A DNA stretch of 64,000 bases from the NCBI RefSeq assembly GCF_904846235.1, contig NZ_CAJGZN010000016.1, forward strand, positions 1 to 64,000, in the 5' to 3' direction. The first letter of the stretch is position 1. Each line of letters opens with the position of its first letter. Positions 43,606 to 52,945 of this stretch are shown here, piece after piece. This stretch comes from Psychrobacter immobilis. Its GTDB lineage: Bacteria; Pseudomonadota; Gammaproteobacteria; Pseudomonadales; Moraxellaceae. A program made the position numbers and the translations under genes. The notes below the pieces were generated by a model that searched no databases, was not told the origin of the DNA, and was given only the letters and a program-made list of their open reading frames with translations.

Positions 43606-43645
43606 TTGTCATCAGTTTGTCACCTATTGTTCAGCGTGCTGTCAT
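43606..43645 (+). promoter_or_regulatory. Tandem PhoB-box array upstream of phoX
   Basis: TTGTCAT (43606) and TTGTCAC (43617) form a classic Pho box: two 7-mers separated by four bases (CAGT), each close to CTGTCAT. A further exact CTGTCAT starts at 43639, two 11-bp turns later, with a degenerate half-site (TGTTCAG) at 43628 in between. The 11-bp phasing is what PhoB binding requires. The array ends about 100 bases before the PhoX start, and TAGACT at 43656-43661 is a possible -10. Confidence 0.7.
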
Positions 43646-43747
43646 AAAGGTTGAGTAGACTTAAGCGGAATTCGTATTTTTGTGGTCGTAATTATAAAGC
43701 CGCGATCAACTCTCTGCCAATCTAGCCTAATAGCAAGGTGACTGATA

Positions 43748-45964
43748 ATGACATTATTGAACAATGAGCGAACGCTTGCCCACGAAGTGGTTGAAGACTC
43801 AAATCCTACTAATAATACTGACTTTCAGACGATTATCAATTGTCGATTGAACCGCCGTAGTATCCTAAAAGGTGGCACAGGGTTGACGGCTGCTGCATTT
43901 TTTGGCGCATTACCTTTGGTCGGTTGTAGTGAAGACGACGATAGCAGTATTGTTGGTAATGACGATAATGCCGCTATCCCTGCACAAGGTGATTTGAAGC
44001 GTCCTGATACCTTAAAGTTTGAAGCAGTTGCGCATTCAACAGCGGATACGATGACCGTAGCAGCAGGCTACAAGGCAGAGATGATATTACCACTGGGTAC
44101 ACCGCTGAACTCTGGTATCGAGGATTGGAAAGACAATCGCGAGCAATCAGCAGAGTCATTTGAATGGCGTATGGGTGACAACCATGATGGGATGTGGTTC
44201 TTTGGCAAAAACGGTAACGCTTACGATGCCAAAGCGTCAGAAAACAGCTTGCTAGTCATGAATCATGAATACGTTAATAGCAGTGAGCTTAGCCCATTTG
44301 GCTATTACGTCACTCAAGATAACGACGCTGCGCCTATTTTTCAAAACCGTCGTCTCGCAAGCGACGTCCGCCGTGAAGTCAATTGTCATGGCGTCTCGGT
44401 GGTTGAATTAACTCGCCGCGCAGATGGTATGGGTTATGAGATGGTACCTGACTCTAAATACAATCGCCGTATTACCAGTAGTACAACAGCACAATTGGCT
44501 GGCCCTGTGGCAGGCTCTGCTCTGGTTAAGACCAAGTTTGACCCGACAGGCTATCAGACTCGCGGTATCAATAACAATTGCGGCGCAGGTCTTTCACCGT
44601 GGGGTACTTATCTGACTACCGAAGAGAACTTTTTGGGTGTGTTTGCCCGTGGTCAAGATGCCAGTCAATTGAGCGCTGGTGATAACTATGCTCGCGAGCG
44701 CTACGGTGCGGTGGAGGACTTCCCAGGTTGGGAGTATTTATGGCATACCCCAGAGGCAAAGGATGCCAAGATAGCAGACGAGTTCTCACGTTGGGATATG
44801 ACCGCAGTCGGTGCCAGTGCTGCGGAAGATTATCGCTACGGCTTCAACACTTTTGGTTATATTACTGAGATTGACCCATTTGACCAAAATTCTATACCGC
44901 AAAAACGTACCGCACTGGGCCGATTTGCTCATGAAAACTGTGCGTATGCTCCTGTTGAGCAAGGTAAGCCAGTGGTGTTCTACATGGGTGATGACGCCCG
45001 AGGTGAGTACATTTATAAGTTTGTCTCCAAAGCGATGTGGTCAAACTCGGACATCGGCGGCGGACTAAAAGCAGGTGACAAATATCTGAATGACGGCACG
45101 CTATACGTGGCGGTATTTAACGAAGATGGTAGCGGCGAGTGGAAAGCTCTCGTCCACGGTCAAAACGGATTAGATGCTTTCAACAGCGTATTGCCATTCA
45201 ATGGACAAGATGAGGTATTGGTCTTTGCTCGTGCAGCTGCCGATGCTGCTGGTGCTACTAAGATGGATCGACCTGAATGGGTATCGGTCAGCCCTATGAC
45301 GGGTGATGTCTATGTGACATTGACCAATAACAAATATCGCGGCGTACGTGACGACCAGCCTGTCTCAGCCTCCAATCCGCGTAGCTATCAATCAAACGGA
45401 AAAGCGCTTGGTAATGACAATGGTCACATTATTCGCTGGGCAGAAATGGGCGGCGACCATGCTGCAACGAGCTTTGAGTGGGATATCTATCTGTTTGGTG
45501 CGCCAAGTGATTTATCAGCAGAAAACTTATCTCAGCTAAATGACAATAATGACTTCTCTTCACCTGATGGGCTATATTTTGACCCGCGCGGTGTCTTATG
45601 GATTCAGACAGATGACGGCGCTTACACCGATACCAGTAGCTGCATGTTGCTCGCGGCTCTACCAGGCAAAGTCAGTGATGGGTCGATGACGACCACATCG
45701 GCAGGGCAGTCAACCCGAGTCGGCACATCTGCTAGCAATGATAATATCAAACGATTCTTTGTTGGTCCTGAAGGATGCGAAGTAACAGGTATCACCATGG
45801 CACCAGATTTTAAGACACTGTTTATCAACATTCAGCATCCCGGCAATACATGGGGCGCTGTCGCTGGTGGTAGTATTCCTCGCTCAGCGACTGTGATGAT
45901 TACTCGCGAGGATGGTGATGTCATACTGGCAGAATCATTTGATACAGCTGATAGCACGACATAG
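43748..45964 (+). CDS. PhoX-family alkaline phosphatase (DUF839), Tat-exported
   Basis: The 738-residue protein is a PhoX-type calcium/iron-dependent phosphatase that would release phosphate from organic esters outside the inner membrane. The N-terminus has a twin-arginine signal (NRRSILKGGTGLTAAAFFG, RR near residues 37-38), with a cysteine in LVGCSED that could also be a lipobox. The DUF839 core includes LVMNHEYVNSSELSPFGY, NNCGAGLSPWGTYLTTEEN, and FYMGDDARGEYIYKFVS in parts, and the C-terminal SPDGLYFDPRGVLWIQTDDG, where metal ligands are expected. The upstream Pho box array suggests induction by phosphate starvation. A terminator lies downstream. Confidence 0.92.
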   Translation: MTLLNNERTLAHEVVEDSNPTNNTDFQTIINCRLNRRSILKGGTGLTAAAFFGALPLVGCSEDDDSSIVGNDDNAAIPAQGDLKRPDTLKFEAVAHSTADTMTVAAGYKAEMILPLGTPLNSGIEDWKDNREQSAESFEWRMGDNHDGMWFFGKNGNAYDAKASENSLLVMNHEYVNSSELSPFGYYVTQDNDAAPIFQNRRLASDVRREVNCHGVSVVELTRRADGMGYEMVPDSKYNRRITSSTTAQLAGPVAGSALVKTKFDPTGYQTRGINNNCGAGLSPWGTYLTTEENFLGVFARGQDASQLSAGDNYARERYGAVEDFPGWEYLWHTPEAKDAKIADEFSRWDMTAVGASAAEDYRYGFNTFGYITEIDPFDQNSIPQKRTALGRFAHENCAYAPVEQGKPVVFYMGDDARGEYIYKFVSKAMWSNSDIGGGLKAGDKYLNDGTLYVAVFNEDGSGEWKALVHGQNGLDAFNSVLPFNGQDEVLVFARAAADAAGATKMDRPEWVSVSPMTGDVYVTLTNNKYRGVRDDQPVSASNPRSYQSNGKALGNDNGHIIRWAEMGGDHAATSFEWDIYLFGAPSDLSAENLSQLNDNNDFSSPDGLYFDPRGVLWIQTDDGAYTDTSSCMLLAALPGKVSDGSMTTTSAGQSTRVGTSASNDNIKRFFVGPEGCEVTGITMAPDFKTLFINIQHPGNTWGAVAGGSIPRSATVMITREDGDVILAESFDTADSTT

Positions 45965-46015
45965 ATAGATAAGCTGTAGGCGTATATTAGGCACAACCAA
46001 AATGCTCACAACCAT

Positions 46016-46048
46016 AAAAATCCCAAGTTAAGGCTTGGGATTTTTTAT
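46016..46048 (+). terminator. Terminator of the PhoX gene
   Basis: AAAAATCCCAAG pairs with CTTGGGATTTTTT around TTAAGG, with a T-tract. Confidence 0.92.
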
Positions 46049-46200
46049 TTTAATAATGATTTGATGGTTAAAGAGACCGTCTATCACTCATTTGGCTCTG
46101 CTAGTCGTCATCCCGCTCTAAAGTCAAACCATTTACTTCTATTTGCTGCCGTTACAGGATAATATAGACCATTACTTTTTTCGCTGAATGTGCAAATATT

Positions 46201-47694
46201 ATGAGCAGTCCAAAGGTGTTTTATAACGACGGTGTTAGTGACAGCGACGCTCAAAATGATAGCAGCTATACTCGTACTCATCATGAGCTCGATGCGCATT
46301 TTGTCCCAGATGCGAGTGTACCGCTACACAGTCATCTATATGAGCAAATCGACCAACTCGAAGCCATCGACATGGATGAATTGGTTAAGCTACTAGCAGA
46401 TTCGGATGACAGTGATGAAATCAACAAAACACCTGTGTCTTTGGCTGATTTTTTTGAAGGATTGGCTCAGCTTGCCACCATGGGTGTGGTTGAGATTACA
46501 GAAATCGTAGAAGCCATTCACCGTGAAATTATCTTGCGTCCGCTAGGCCGCTTCAATGACAAACATTTAAATAAATGGTCGCGCGGATTTACTGGACGTA
46601 TCTATGGCACGATACGTCATGTCATGCAGATGGTTGGTAATAATCTGGCGTCTGTACTACGCATATATAAAAACCTGATTCTCCAAAAGTCAGTGCAGCC
46701 ACTACCAGACTCACTGAAAAAACTGGTCAACGTCTTAAATGGCGTCATGGGTGATCATCTGGTCAATAATCAAAATGCGCTCGCCATTCCGATGATACTA
46801 TACACTCAAGACGGTAAGCCGCAAAGTGAGGTACTATCAGGTCGCATCGTTATTTTGTGCCATGGTCTATGTATGAGTCATTTGAGCTGGCAAGCCCAAG
46901 TGGATAATGACTTAGGCGCGGCCATTCATACCAGCCAGCCTGATACCACGGTGCTGTATTTGGATTACAACACAGGTCGCCGTATCTCTCGTAGCGGCCG
47001 TAAGTTCTCTCAATTACTACAAGCGCTGGTCGATGACAACCCAAATATCAGTCAGATAGATCTGGTTGGACATAGTATGGGCGGTTTGGTCTCTCGCAGT
47101 GCACTGTTCTATGGTAAGCAAGATCGCCTAGACTGGATCAAGCGCGTGGGCAATCTCATCACGCTAGGTTCGCCGCATCATGGGGCAGTGCTTGAGCGTA
47201 TCGGTAATTATGTGCAAGACATCATCGCCAAGCTGCCGTTTGCAGGTTCACTGGCCAAGCTCGGTGATATGCGCAGTGCCGGTATCATTGATCTACGTCA
47301 TGGCAGTATTCGTGATGCAGATTGGAAAGCACTAGAAGGACGTAGTGTCCTACCACAAGACTTTCGCCACCCTGCACGGTTGCCAAGTGGTATTAAAACT
47401 TACTTTGTCGCCAGTGCTTTGCTCGAGACGCATTATGATTCTAAGGTGACAGATCTGCTAGGAGACAGCTTGGTATCAGTAGCTTCAGCGTTGGGTGAGG
47501 ATGACGCTGAGCATGCCTTGTTTGTGCCAGATGGTCACAAAGCCATATTTTATGGCGTCAATCATATGAACTTAATCCATAGTAGACGAGTGCGTGAGCA
47601 AGTCGTTGAATGGCTACTTGATAATGGTAGAAGCGACTATGCCGGACGTCCGCGCATACATTCTTATCCTAGAAGTTTAGATGTAGCGGTGTAG
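46201..47694 (+). CDS. PGAP1/lipase-like alpha/beta hydrolase
   Basis: The 497-residue protein has a serine hydrolase core after a ~195-residue acidic/helical N-terminal region I cannot assign. The nucleophile elbow is GHSMGG with Ser292. Preceding it is the oxyanion region VILCHGLCMSHLSWQAQ, and VGNLITLGSPHHG follows as in bacterial lipase/PGAP1-like proteins. A C-terminal histidine in YGVNHMNLIHS is the probable third triad member. No signal peptide is visible, so it may act on intracellular esters such as membrane lipid or storage material. No Shine-Dalgarno is visible before ATG 46201. A strong terminator follows. Confidence 0.82.
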   Translation: MSSPKVFYNDGVSDSDAQNDSSYTRTHHELDAHFVPDASVPLHSHLYEQIDQLEAIDMDELVKLLADSDDSDEINKTPVSLADFFEGLAQLATMGVVEITEIVEAIHREIILRPLGRFNDKHLNKWSRGFTGRIYGTIRHVMQMVGNNLASVLRIYKNLILQKSVQPLPDSLKKLVNVLNGVMGDHLVNNQNALAIPMILYTQDGKPQSEVLSGRIVILCHGLCMSHLSWQAQVDNDLGAAIHTSQPDTTVLYLDYNTGRRISRSGRKFSQLLQALVDDNPNISQIDLVGHSMGGLVSRSALFYGKQDRLDWIKRVGNLITLGSPHHGAVLERIGNYVQDIIAKLPFAGSLAKLGDMRSAGIIDLRHGSIRDADWKALEGRSVLPQDFRHPARLPSGIKTYFVASALLETHYDSKVTDLLGDSLVSVASALGEDDAEHALFVPDGHKAIFYGVNHMNLIHSRRVREQVVEWLLDNGRSDYAGRPRIHSYPRSLDVAV

Positions 47695-47709
47695 TGATTT
47701 AATGTTTAT

Positions 47710-47748
47710 AAAAAAAACCCTCAAGCATGACGCTTGAGGGTTTTTTTT
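47710..47748. terminator. Bidirectional terminator between the hydrolase gene and hslO
   Basis: AAAAAAAACCCTCAAGC pairs with GCTTGAGGGTTTTTTTT around ATGAC. A- and T-tracts on both sides serve the convergent genes. Confidence 0.95.
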
Positions 47749-47779
47749 ATAAACATTGACTTATAGTAAGTAAGAAAAC

Positions 47780-48760
47780 TTACTCAGAAAATATTGCTGC
47801 TACATCATCTTTATTGAACTTATAGACTTCACCGCAGAATCCACAATCCATCTCAAACGTCCCGCCTTGCTCTTCGACGATATCTAACGCTTCCGCTTCG
47901 CCGATTTGCTCGATTGCCATCTCGCACTTCTCGCGTGAGCAAGTGCAACCAAATGATAGAGGCGCAGGCTCAGGGGCAACAATGTTTTCTTCGTGATACA
48001 AGCGATAGAGTATTTCGTTAGCATCCAGTGTCGTTAGCTCTTCTGCTTTTACCGTACGCGTCAATACAGACAAGCGTGTCCATAAATCATCATCGATACC
48101 CGCATCTTGGTTTTGCTCAACTTCAGACGTTTCTTCAGCAGTACGCGGTAGCATTTGTACCAAGATACCACCGGCTTGCAGGCCGTCAGATGCCAAGTTA
48201 ATCAACGTTGGAATCTGGGCTGATTGCTTTTGATAATGTGCTAAGCAGTCCGCTAGATTGTCGTGGCTACGCTCAACGATACCTTGGTATGGTTCACCGC
48301 CATCAGGCTGAATATTGATAAACAATACGCCTTGTCCCATCGCACCAAGTTCAGCAAACGCTTCTTTGGCATGGATCATATTGTCCCACGCTTGTACTTG
48401 CTCATCCGTCTCGCCTTTCCAGCTAGCAAGCGCACGAATGATACCGTCTTGATCGCATTCTGCCATCGCCCAGTTTAGTAAGCTGTCACTGTCTGATGAT
48501 TGCAACTGAATAGATAGGCGGCCGTTGATTTTTACCGTACTGATTAGCAAACTCGCTGCCGTCAGCATCTCACCCAATAAGCGTTTGATGGCTTCAGGGT
48601 AGGGCTTTTGTGCAATCGTGCTCGCATAGCTGCGTGATAGGCGTACCACATCACCGCGCACGGGAGAATCTTCAACAAAGAAACGTTGGCGAATGTCGTT
48701 GCTGCCATGGTTGCCAGTAGTTTGGCTGTCCGTATTTGGGACTTGGATATCTTGAGTCAT
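47780..48760 (-). CDS. hslO: 33 kDa redox-regulated chaperonin Hsp33
   Basis: Hsp33 is a cytosolic holdase switched on by oxidation and heat. The 326-residue product has the N-terminal fold (FVEDSPVRGDVVRLS, EMLTAASLLISTVKINGRLSIQ) and the C-terminal redox switch: CTC in GCTCSREKC and CGFC in MDCGFCGE, the four zinc-ligand cysteines in the usual C-X-C and C-X2-C spacing. It is slightly longer than the usual ~290, with an N-terminal extension of ~25 polar residues and an Asp-rich middle segment near residue 215-225. No strong Shine-Dalgarno precedes ATG 48760. Confidence 0.95.
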   Translation of the reverse strand: MTQDIQVPNTDSQTTGNHGSNDIRQRFFVEDSPVRGDVVRLSRSYASTIAQKPYPEAIKRLLGEMLTAASLLISTVKINGRLSIQLQSSDSDSLLNWAMAECDQDGIIRALASWKGETDEQVQAWDNMIHAKEAFAELGAMGQGVLFINIQPDGGEPYQGIVERSHDNLADCLAHYQKQSAQIPTLINLASDGLQAGGILVQMLPRTAEETSEVEQNQDAGIDDDLWTRLSVLTRTVKAEELTTLDANEILYRLYHEENIVAPEPAPLSFGCTCSREKCEMAIEQIGEAEALDIVEEQGGTFEMDCGFCGEVYKFNKDDVAAIFSE

Positions 48761-49136
48761 AAGTCATTTGTAGTATAGAGAAGTTGTTTGCTTTATGGGG
48801 ATTACTGCCGATTTATCAATCTCACTTAGTAGGCTGTTTTGACGATTATAAGCAGTAAAGGTTAATAATTAGCTTAAACACCCAAACAGCTGTTTGTACA
48901 AAACTCTGAGTAGATAACCGCTATGAGCCAACATCTTGTAGTTAGAATATAAATATATTCATAAATATGTACTCTCTCAAAAAAAATTCACCCTCTACTG
49001 CAAATTTGTTGTACAGTAACATTAAGTTGCATTGTGATAAACAACAGCAACAACCGTACGGATGCGGGGCATTCTGGTCAATCAGACCTATGTCGTCCAA
49101 GCACTCACTCAATCTTGCGATAAAAGGATGTATTTC
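48761..49136. other. Divergent intergenic region, hslO / gltI
   Basis: This 376-base gap contains both promoters. I see no convincing -35/-10 pair, riboswitch or hairpin. AAAAGGA lies directly before the gltI start. Confidence 0.4.
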
Positions 49137-50111
49137 ATGACATACTCATTTTCCAAACCGTTGACTTTAGCTGCTGTTATGGCATTAGGCTTAGCCGGAT
49201 GTAATAACAGCAGCCAGACCAGCACCGATGCGCCAGCAGATGATGCAGCGACGACAGAAACCACGACTAACGGTACGCTACAGAAAATCAAAGACTCTGG
49301 CACTATTGTCGTCGGTCATCGTGATTCCTCTATTCCTTTCTCTTATATCGCTGATGATCCTAACCAACCGATTGGCTATGCACACGACTTGGAAATGAAA
49401 GTGGTTGAAGCCGTTAAGCAAAAGCTAAACATGCCAGACCTTAACGTTCGCTATAACCTAATTACTTCGCAAACTCGTATCCCATTGGTACAAAACGGCA
49501 CAGTAGATTTTGAGTGTGGCTCAACAACCAATAACGAAGAACGTCAAAAGCAAGTCGCTTTCTCAAACGGTTTCTTTGAAATCGGTACGCGTCTGTTGAC
49601 CAAAAAAGATTCTGGTATTCAAGATTTTGAAGACCTAAAAGGTAAAACTCTGGTAACGACAGCAGGCACGACTTCAGAGCGTTATATCCGTCAGTACAAC
49701 GATGATAATAAAATGGATACCAACATCATCTCAGCCAAAGATCATGGCGAAGGCTTCCTAATGCTAGAGAATGGTCGCGCTGATGCCTTTATGATGGATG
49801 ATGTATTGCTCGCAGGCGAAAAAGCCAAAGCAAAAAATCCTGATGAGTGGGTCATTGTCGGTACACCGCAATCGTTTGAAATCTATGGTTGTATGATGCG
49901 CAAAGATGACCCTGAATTCAAAGCTGTGGTCGATGAAGCCCTTGCCAATGTGTTTAGCTCAGGCGAAATCAATAGCATTTATGACAAGTGGTTCTTGAAC
50001 CCAATCCCACCAAAGAACGTCAATCTAAACTTTGAGATGTCAGACAACTTAAAGGCCTTGATTGCCAATCCGCATGACAGCGCTCAGCCTAAAGAAGCAG
50101 CAGCGCAGTAA
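49137..50111 (+). CDS. gltI: Glutamate/aspartate ABC transporter substrate-binding protein GltI
   Basis: The 324-residue periplasmic binding protein is of the GltI (YbeJ) type, with a lipoprotein signal (LAAVMALGLAGC) rather than the cleaved signal of E. coli GltI. Homology is dense: GTIVVGHRDSSIPFSY, ITSQTRIPLVQNGTVDFECG and STTNNEERQKQVAFS, RLLTKKDSGIQDFEDLKGK, ISAKDHGEGFLMLENGRADA, and the C-terminal WFLNPIPPKNVNLNFEMSD. I chose ATG 49137 because AAAAGGA lies upstream; the longer open frame starts at 49062. It forms an operon with gltJ, gltK and gltL. Confidence 0.95.
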   Translation: MTYSFSKPLTLAAVMALGLAGCNNSSQTSTDAPADDAATTETTTNGTLQKIKDSGTIVVGHRDSSIPFSYIADDPNQPIGYAHDLEMKVVEAVKQKLNMPDLNVRYNLITSQTRIPLVQNGTVDFECGSTTNNEERQKQVAFSNGFFEIGTRLLTKKDSGIQDFEDLKGKTLVTTAGTTSERYIRQYNDDNKMDTNIISAKDHGEGFLMLENGRADAFMMDDVLLAGEKAKAKNPDEWVIVGTPQSFEIYGCMMRKDDPEFKAVVDEALANVFSSGEINSIYDKWFLNPIPPKNVNLNFEMSDNLKALIANPHDSAQPKEAAAQ

Positions 50112-50207
50112 CGCTCATTGTCCCTCAACATAGCTTGCCTATACGTTCAGATAGCCAGTATTTTATTTGACGTATAGGCTTATCAATCGTTGCTCGGAGA
50201 GACAACC

Positions 50208-50954
50208 ATGAATTATAGCTGGAACTGGGGTGTGCTCTTTGAGCAGACTGGTATTGGCAACGAGCTCTACATCCATTGGATGATCACTGGTCTTGGCTGG
50301 CTGCTATTGATTGGTAGTATCGCATGGGTTATCGCGATGGTCGTCGGTACTATCTTCGGTATCATGCGTACATTGCCCAACAAGACCGCTCGTGCAATCG
50401 GTACGGCTTATGTGACATTTTTTCGTAATATTCCACTGCTTGTTCAACTGTTCTTTTGGTTTTATATCGCGCCTGGCTGGCTCACGCCGACGATACAAGA
50501 ATGGTGGTATAAGGATTTATCTCCGAATACTTCAGCCATGCTATCAGCCAGTATTGGTCTTGGCCTATTTACCGCTGCTCGTATCGTGGAACAGGTACGG
50601 ACAGGTATTGAGTCATTACCAGATGGACAGATTAATGCGGCCTATGCATTAGGGTTTAGCATTCCACAAGTCTATAAAGAAGTACTGCTACCGCAAGCAT
50701 TTCGTATTATCTTGCCACCGCTCAGCTCTGAGCTGACTAACTGCTTCAAAAACGCCTCTGTGGCCTCGCTAGTGGGGGTAATGGAGCTGATTAGCCAAAC
50801 CAAAACCATCAGCGAATACACTCAAAATAGTATCGAGATATATACTTATGCAACGATTATTTATTTGGTTTTCAATCTATCCTTGATCGCTATTATGGGG
50901 TTGATTGAACGTAAACTGCGTGTGCCTGGGCTTATTGCGGGAGGTCAGAAATGA
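50208..50954 (+). CDS. gltJ: Glutamate/aspartate ABC transporter permease GltJ
   Basis: The 248-residue inner-membrane permease matches GltJ: WNWGVLFEQTGIGNELYIHW at the N-terminus, FFRNIPLLVQLFFWFY, LGLFTAARIVEQVRTGIESL, the EAA loop INAAYALGFSIPQVYKEVLLP, and the C-terminal LIERKLRVPG. The start at ATG 50208 has GGAGAG upstream; the longer frame begins with TTG. Its last codons overlap the gltK start by four bases (ATGA), a typical sign of coupling. It lies about 96 bases after gltI. Confidence 0.95.
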   Translation: MNYSWNWGVLFEQTGIGNELYIHWMITGLGWLLLIGSIAWVIAMVVGTIFGIMRTLPNKTARAIGTAYVTFFRNIPLLVQLFFWFYIAPGWLTPTIQEWWYKDLSPNTSAMLSASIGLGLFTAARIVEQVRTGIESLPDGQINAAYALGFSIPQVYKEVLLPQAFRIILPPLSSELTNCFKNASVASLVGVMELISQTKTISEYTQNSIEIYTYATIIYLVFNLSLIAIMGLIERKLRVPGLIAGGQK

Positions 50955-51619
50955 ATATGACCGAATTGGCAACAGCCTATCCTGGTTTAATGGGTGGCAT
51001 GCTTACCACTTTAAAAGTACTGTTTTTGGCTATTTTGGGCGGTATTAGTTTAGGAACTGTACTGGCATTGATGCGTTTGTCAGGTATCAAAGCGCTTGAG
51101 ATTCCAGCCAAGCTATACGTCAATTACTTCCGCTCTGTGCCACTGCTACTAGTACTGCTATGGTTTTATTTCGCCGTACCGATGATTTATCTTTGGGTAG
51201 CGGGTAAGTACCTGCAACTCGATGCTGCGTTTGCCTCTTGTGTGGTCGCATTTATGATGTTTGAGGCCGCTTATTTCTCAGAAGTGGTACGTGCTGGTAT
51301 TCAATCGATTGGTAGCGGGCAGGTCAATGCGGCAAAAGCGCTCGGCATGACTTATGGGCAGACCATGCGTCTGGTCATCTTGCCACAAGCCTTTCGTAAG
51401 ATGCTGCCACTGATTTTGCAGCAATGTATTATTTTATTCCAAGATACGACACTGGTATTTGCCATTGGTTTGACAGACTTTTTCCGTGCAGCCTATGTAC
51501 GCGGTGAGCTAATGGGCTTACTAACGCCGTATATCTTAGGTGCTGGTGCTGTCTATTTTGTGATTAGCTTAAGTGCTTCTATCGGCGTGCAACAATTACA
51601 AAAGCGTTTGCGGTTTTAA
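50951..51619 (+). CDS. gltK: Glutamate/aspartate ABC transporter permease GltK
   Basis: The 222-residue second permease resembles GltK: GGMLTTLKVLFLAILGG, YVNYFRSVPLLLVLLWFYFAVP in parts, AAYFSEVVRAGIQSIGSGQ, the EAA loop VNAAKALGMTYGQTMRLVILPQ in parts and QDTTLVFAIGLTDFFRAA. It overlaps gltJ by four bases and would form the channel with GltJ. Confidence 0.95.
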   Translation: MNMTELATAYPGLMGGMLTTLKVLFLAILGGISLGTVLALMRLSGIKALEIPAKLYVNYFRSVPLLLVLLWFYFAVPMIYLWVAGKYLQLDAAFASCVVAFMMFEAAYFSEVVRAGIQSIGSGQVNAAKALGMTYGQTMRLVILPQAFRKMLPLILQQCIILFQDTTLVFAIGLTDFFRAAYVRGELMGLLTPYILGAGAVYFVISLSASIGVQQLQKRLRF

Positions 51620-51738
51620 TTGAGCGTATTCTAATAGAGCTATCGCTTGCGATTTTGAGTGTTGAGAGCTTGGATTGAGCGTTTGATTTACCTTTTTTAA
51701 ATAACGATTATCGAAAACAATGTGGTTAGGAGCCAGTG

Positions 51739-52542
51739 ATGAACAATGCTGATACGTACTTAAATGCCTTTGGCGGGCTGGTTACCAATAGTGGTCATGC
51801 TAGTGATGAGATGGTCATCGAGATATCTAATGTCAGTAAGTGGTATGGAGACTTTCAAGTACTGACTGACTGTACGGCGCATGTACATAAAGGTGATGTC
51901 GTTGTTATTTGTGGTCCATCGGGCAGTGGTAAATCAACTTTGATTAAGACAGTGAATGGACTTGAGCCTTTTCAAAAAGGTGACATCATGGTCAATGGTA
52001 TCTCTGTCGGTGACCCAAAGACCAACTTGCCCAAGTTACGCAGCCGTGTCGGTATGGTGTTTCAGCATTTTGAGTTGTTTCCACATTTGACTATTATCGA
52101 TAATTTGACCGTGGCACAAATCAAAGTGTTGGGCCGTAAAGAGTCTGAGGCCAAACAAAAAGCAATGGCCTATCTAGACCGTGTTGGTCTGACGGTACAA
52201 GCGACGAAATATCCGGCAGAACTCTCTGGTGGTCAGCAGCAGCGTGTTGCGATTGCACGAGCGTTGGCCATGGATCCAGTGGCAATGCTATTCGATGAAC
52301 CAACCTCGGCGCTTGATCCTGAGATGATTCAAGAGGTGCTAGATGTGATGGTCGAGCTGACTCGCGATGGTATGACCATGATGTGCGTGACGCATGAGAT
52401 GGGCTTTGCCAGTCAGGTGGCCAATCGTATTATCTTTATGGATGAAGGGCATATCGTAGAAAACTGTAGTAAGGATGAGTTTTTTGAAGGGGCAAAAAGT
52501 GACCGTGCGCAGATGTTTTTATCGAAGATTTTAAATCATTAA
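51739..52542 (+). CDS. gltL: Glutamate/aspartate ABC transporter ATP-binding protein GltL
   Basis: The 267-residue ATPase has Walker A GPSGSGKST, the Q-loop VFQHFELFPHLT, signature [15 protein letters not shown], Walker [15 protein letters not shown] and the H-loop VTHEMGFA. An extra ~25-residue N-terminal stretch (TYLNAFGGLVTNSGHASDEM) precedes the ABC fold; GltL normally starts close to MIxIxNVSKWYG, so an internal ATG near 51811 is a possible alternative start. GGAG lies upstream of the GTG/ATG pair at 51736/51739, which supports the longer form. It lies ~120 bases after gltK. Confidence 0.93.
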   Translation: MNNADTYLNAFGGLVTNSGHASDEMVIEISNVSKWYGDFQVLTDCTAHVHKGDVVVICGPSGSGKSTLIKTVNGLEPFQKGDIMVNGISVGDPKTNLPKLRSRVGMVFQHFELFPHLTIIDNLTVAQIKVLGRKESEAKQKAMAYLDRVGLTVQATKYPAELSGGQQQRVAIARALAMDPVAMLFDEPTSALDPEMIQEVLDVMVELTRDGMTMMCVTHEMGFASQVANRIIFMDEGHIVENCSKDEFFEGAKSDRAQMFLSKILNH

Positions 52543-52634
52543 ATACACTTTGATTTACGATTGTTTATAGCAGTATTTCTAAGATAAAGACATGTTCTAA
52601 AGCTTATTTTTCTTTCTACTGCTAATGATTATAT

Positions 52635-52683
52635 AAAGCGCCCTATTAAAGACAGTTAAACGCTATCTTTAATAGGGCGCTTT
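52635..52683 (+). terminator. Long-stem terminator after gltL
   Basis: AAAGCGCCCTATTAAAGA (52635-52652) pairs perfectly over 18 bp with TCTTTAATAGGGCGCTTT (52666-52683). The T-tract after it is short (TTTG), but the stem is long and GC-rich at the base. Confidence 0.8.
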
Positions 52684-52730
52684 GTATTGAGCTTTTTTTA
52701 TATAGCTATTTGAAAAACAATTTGGAGCCT

Positions 52731-52885
52731 ATGATATTTACTCTCAAGGTATTTAAAGAAGAGATCTTTGAGACTATAAAGCTGCTGAAAATAGAGCGGG
52801 AATAGTCGCAGGATTAGAGAGGTTGCAAACGGCAAAGGTAGATGAAATGGCTCATCTGATTAATCAAAAAAGTTTGAAAAGATAG
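52731..52885 (+). pseudogene. Possible small gene remnant
   Basis: ATG 52731 is preceded by GGAG and reads 24 codons to TAG at 52803-52805. A second frame (from 52772) gives DYKAAENRAGIVAGLERL and continues to TAG at 52883-52885, overlapping the first. Joined by a frameshift they could be the relic of a small helical protein. I do not recognise it, and it may be chance. Confidence 0.25.
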
Positions 52886-52945
52886 TAGTCATAATATAGA
52901 TGAGTTTAATTTAATTTAACGCTATCAACTTAATTAGGATTGACT

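Larger units (their letters stand above)
52543..52945. other. Intergenic region with terminator and possible gene remnant
   Basis: The gap contains an 18-bp-stem terminator (52635-52683) and a short coding-looking stretch (52731-52885) described separately. Confidence 0.45.
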
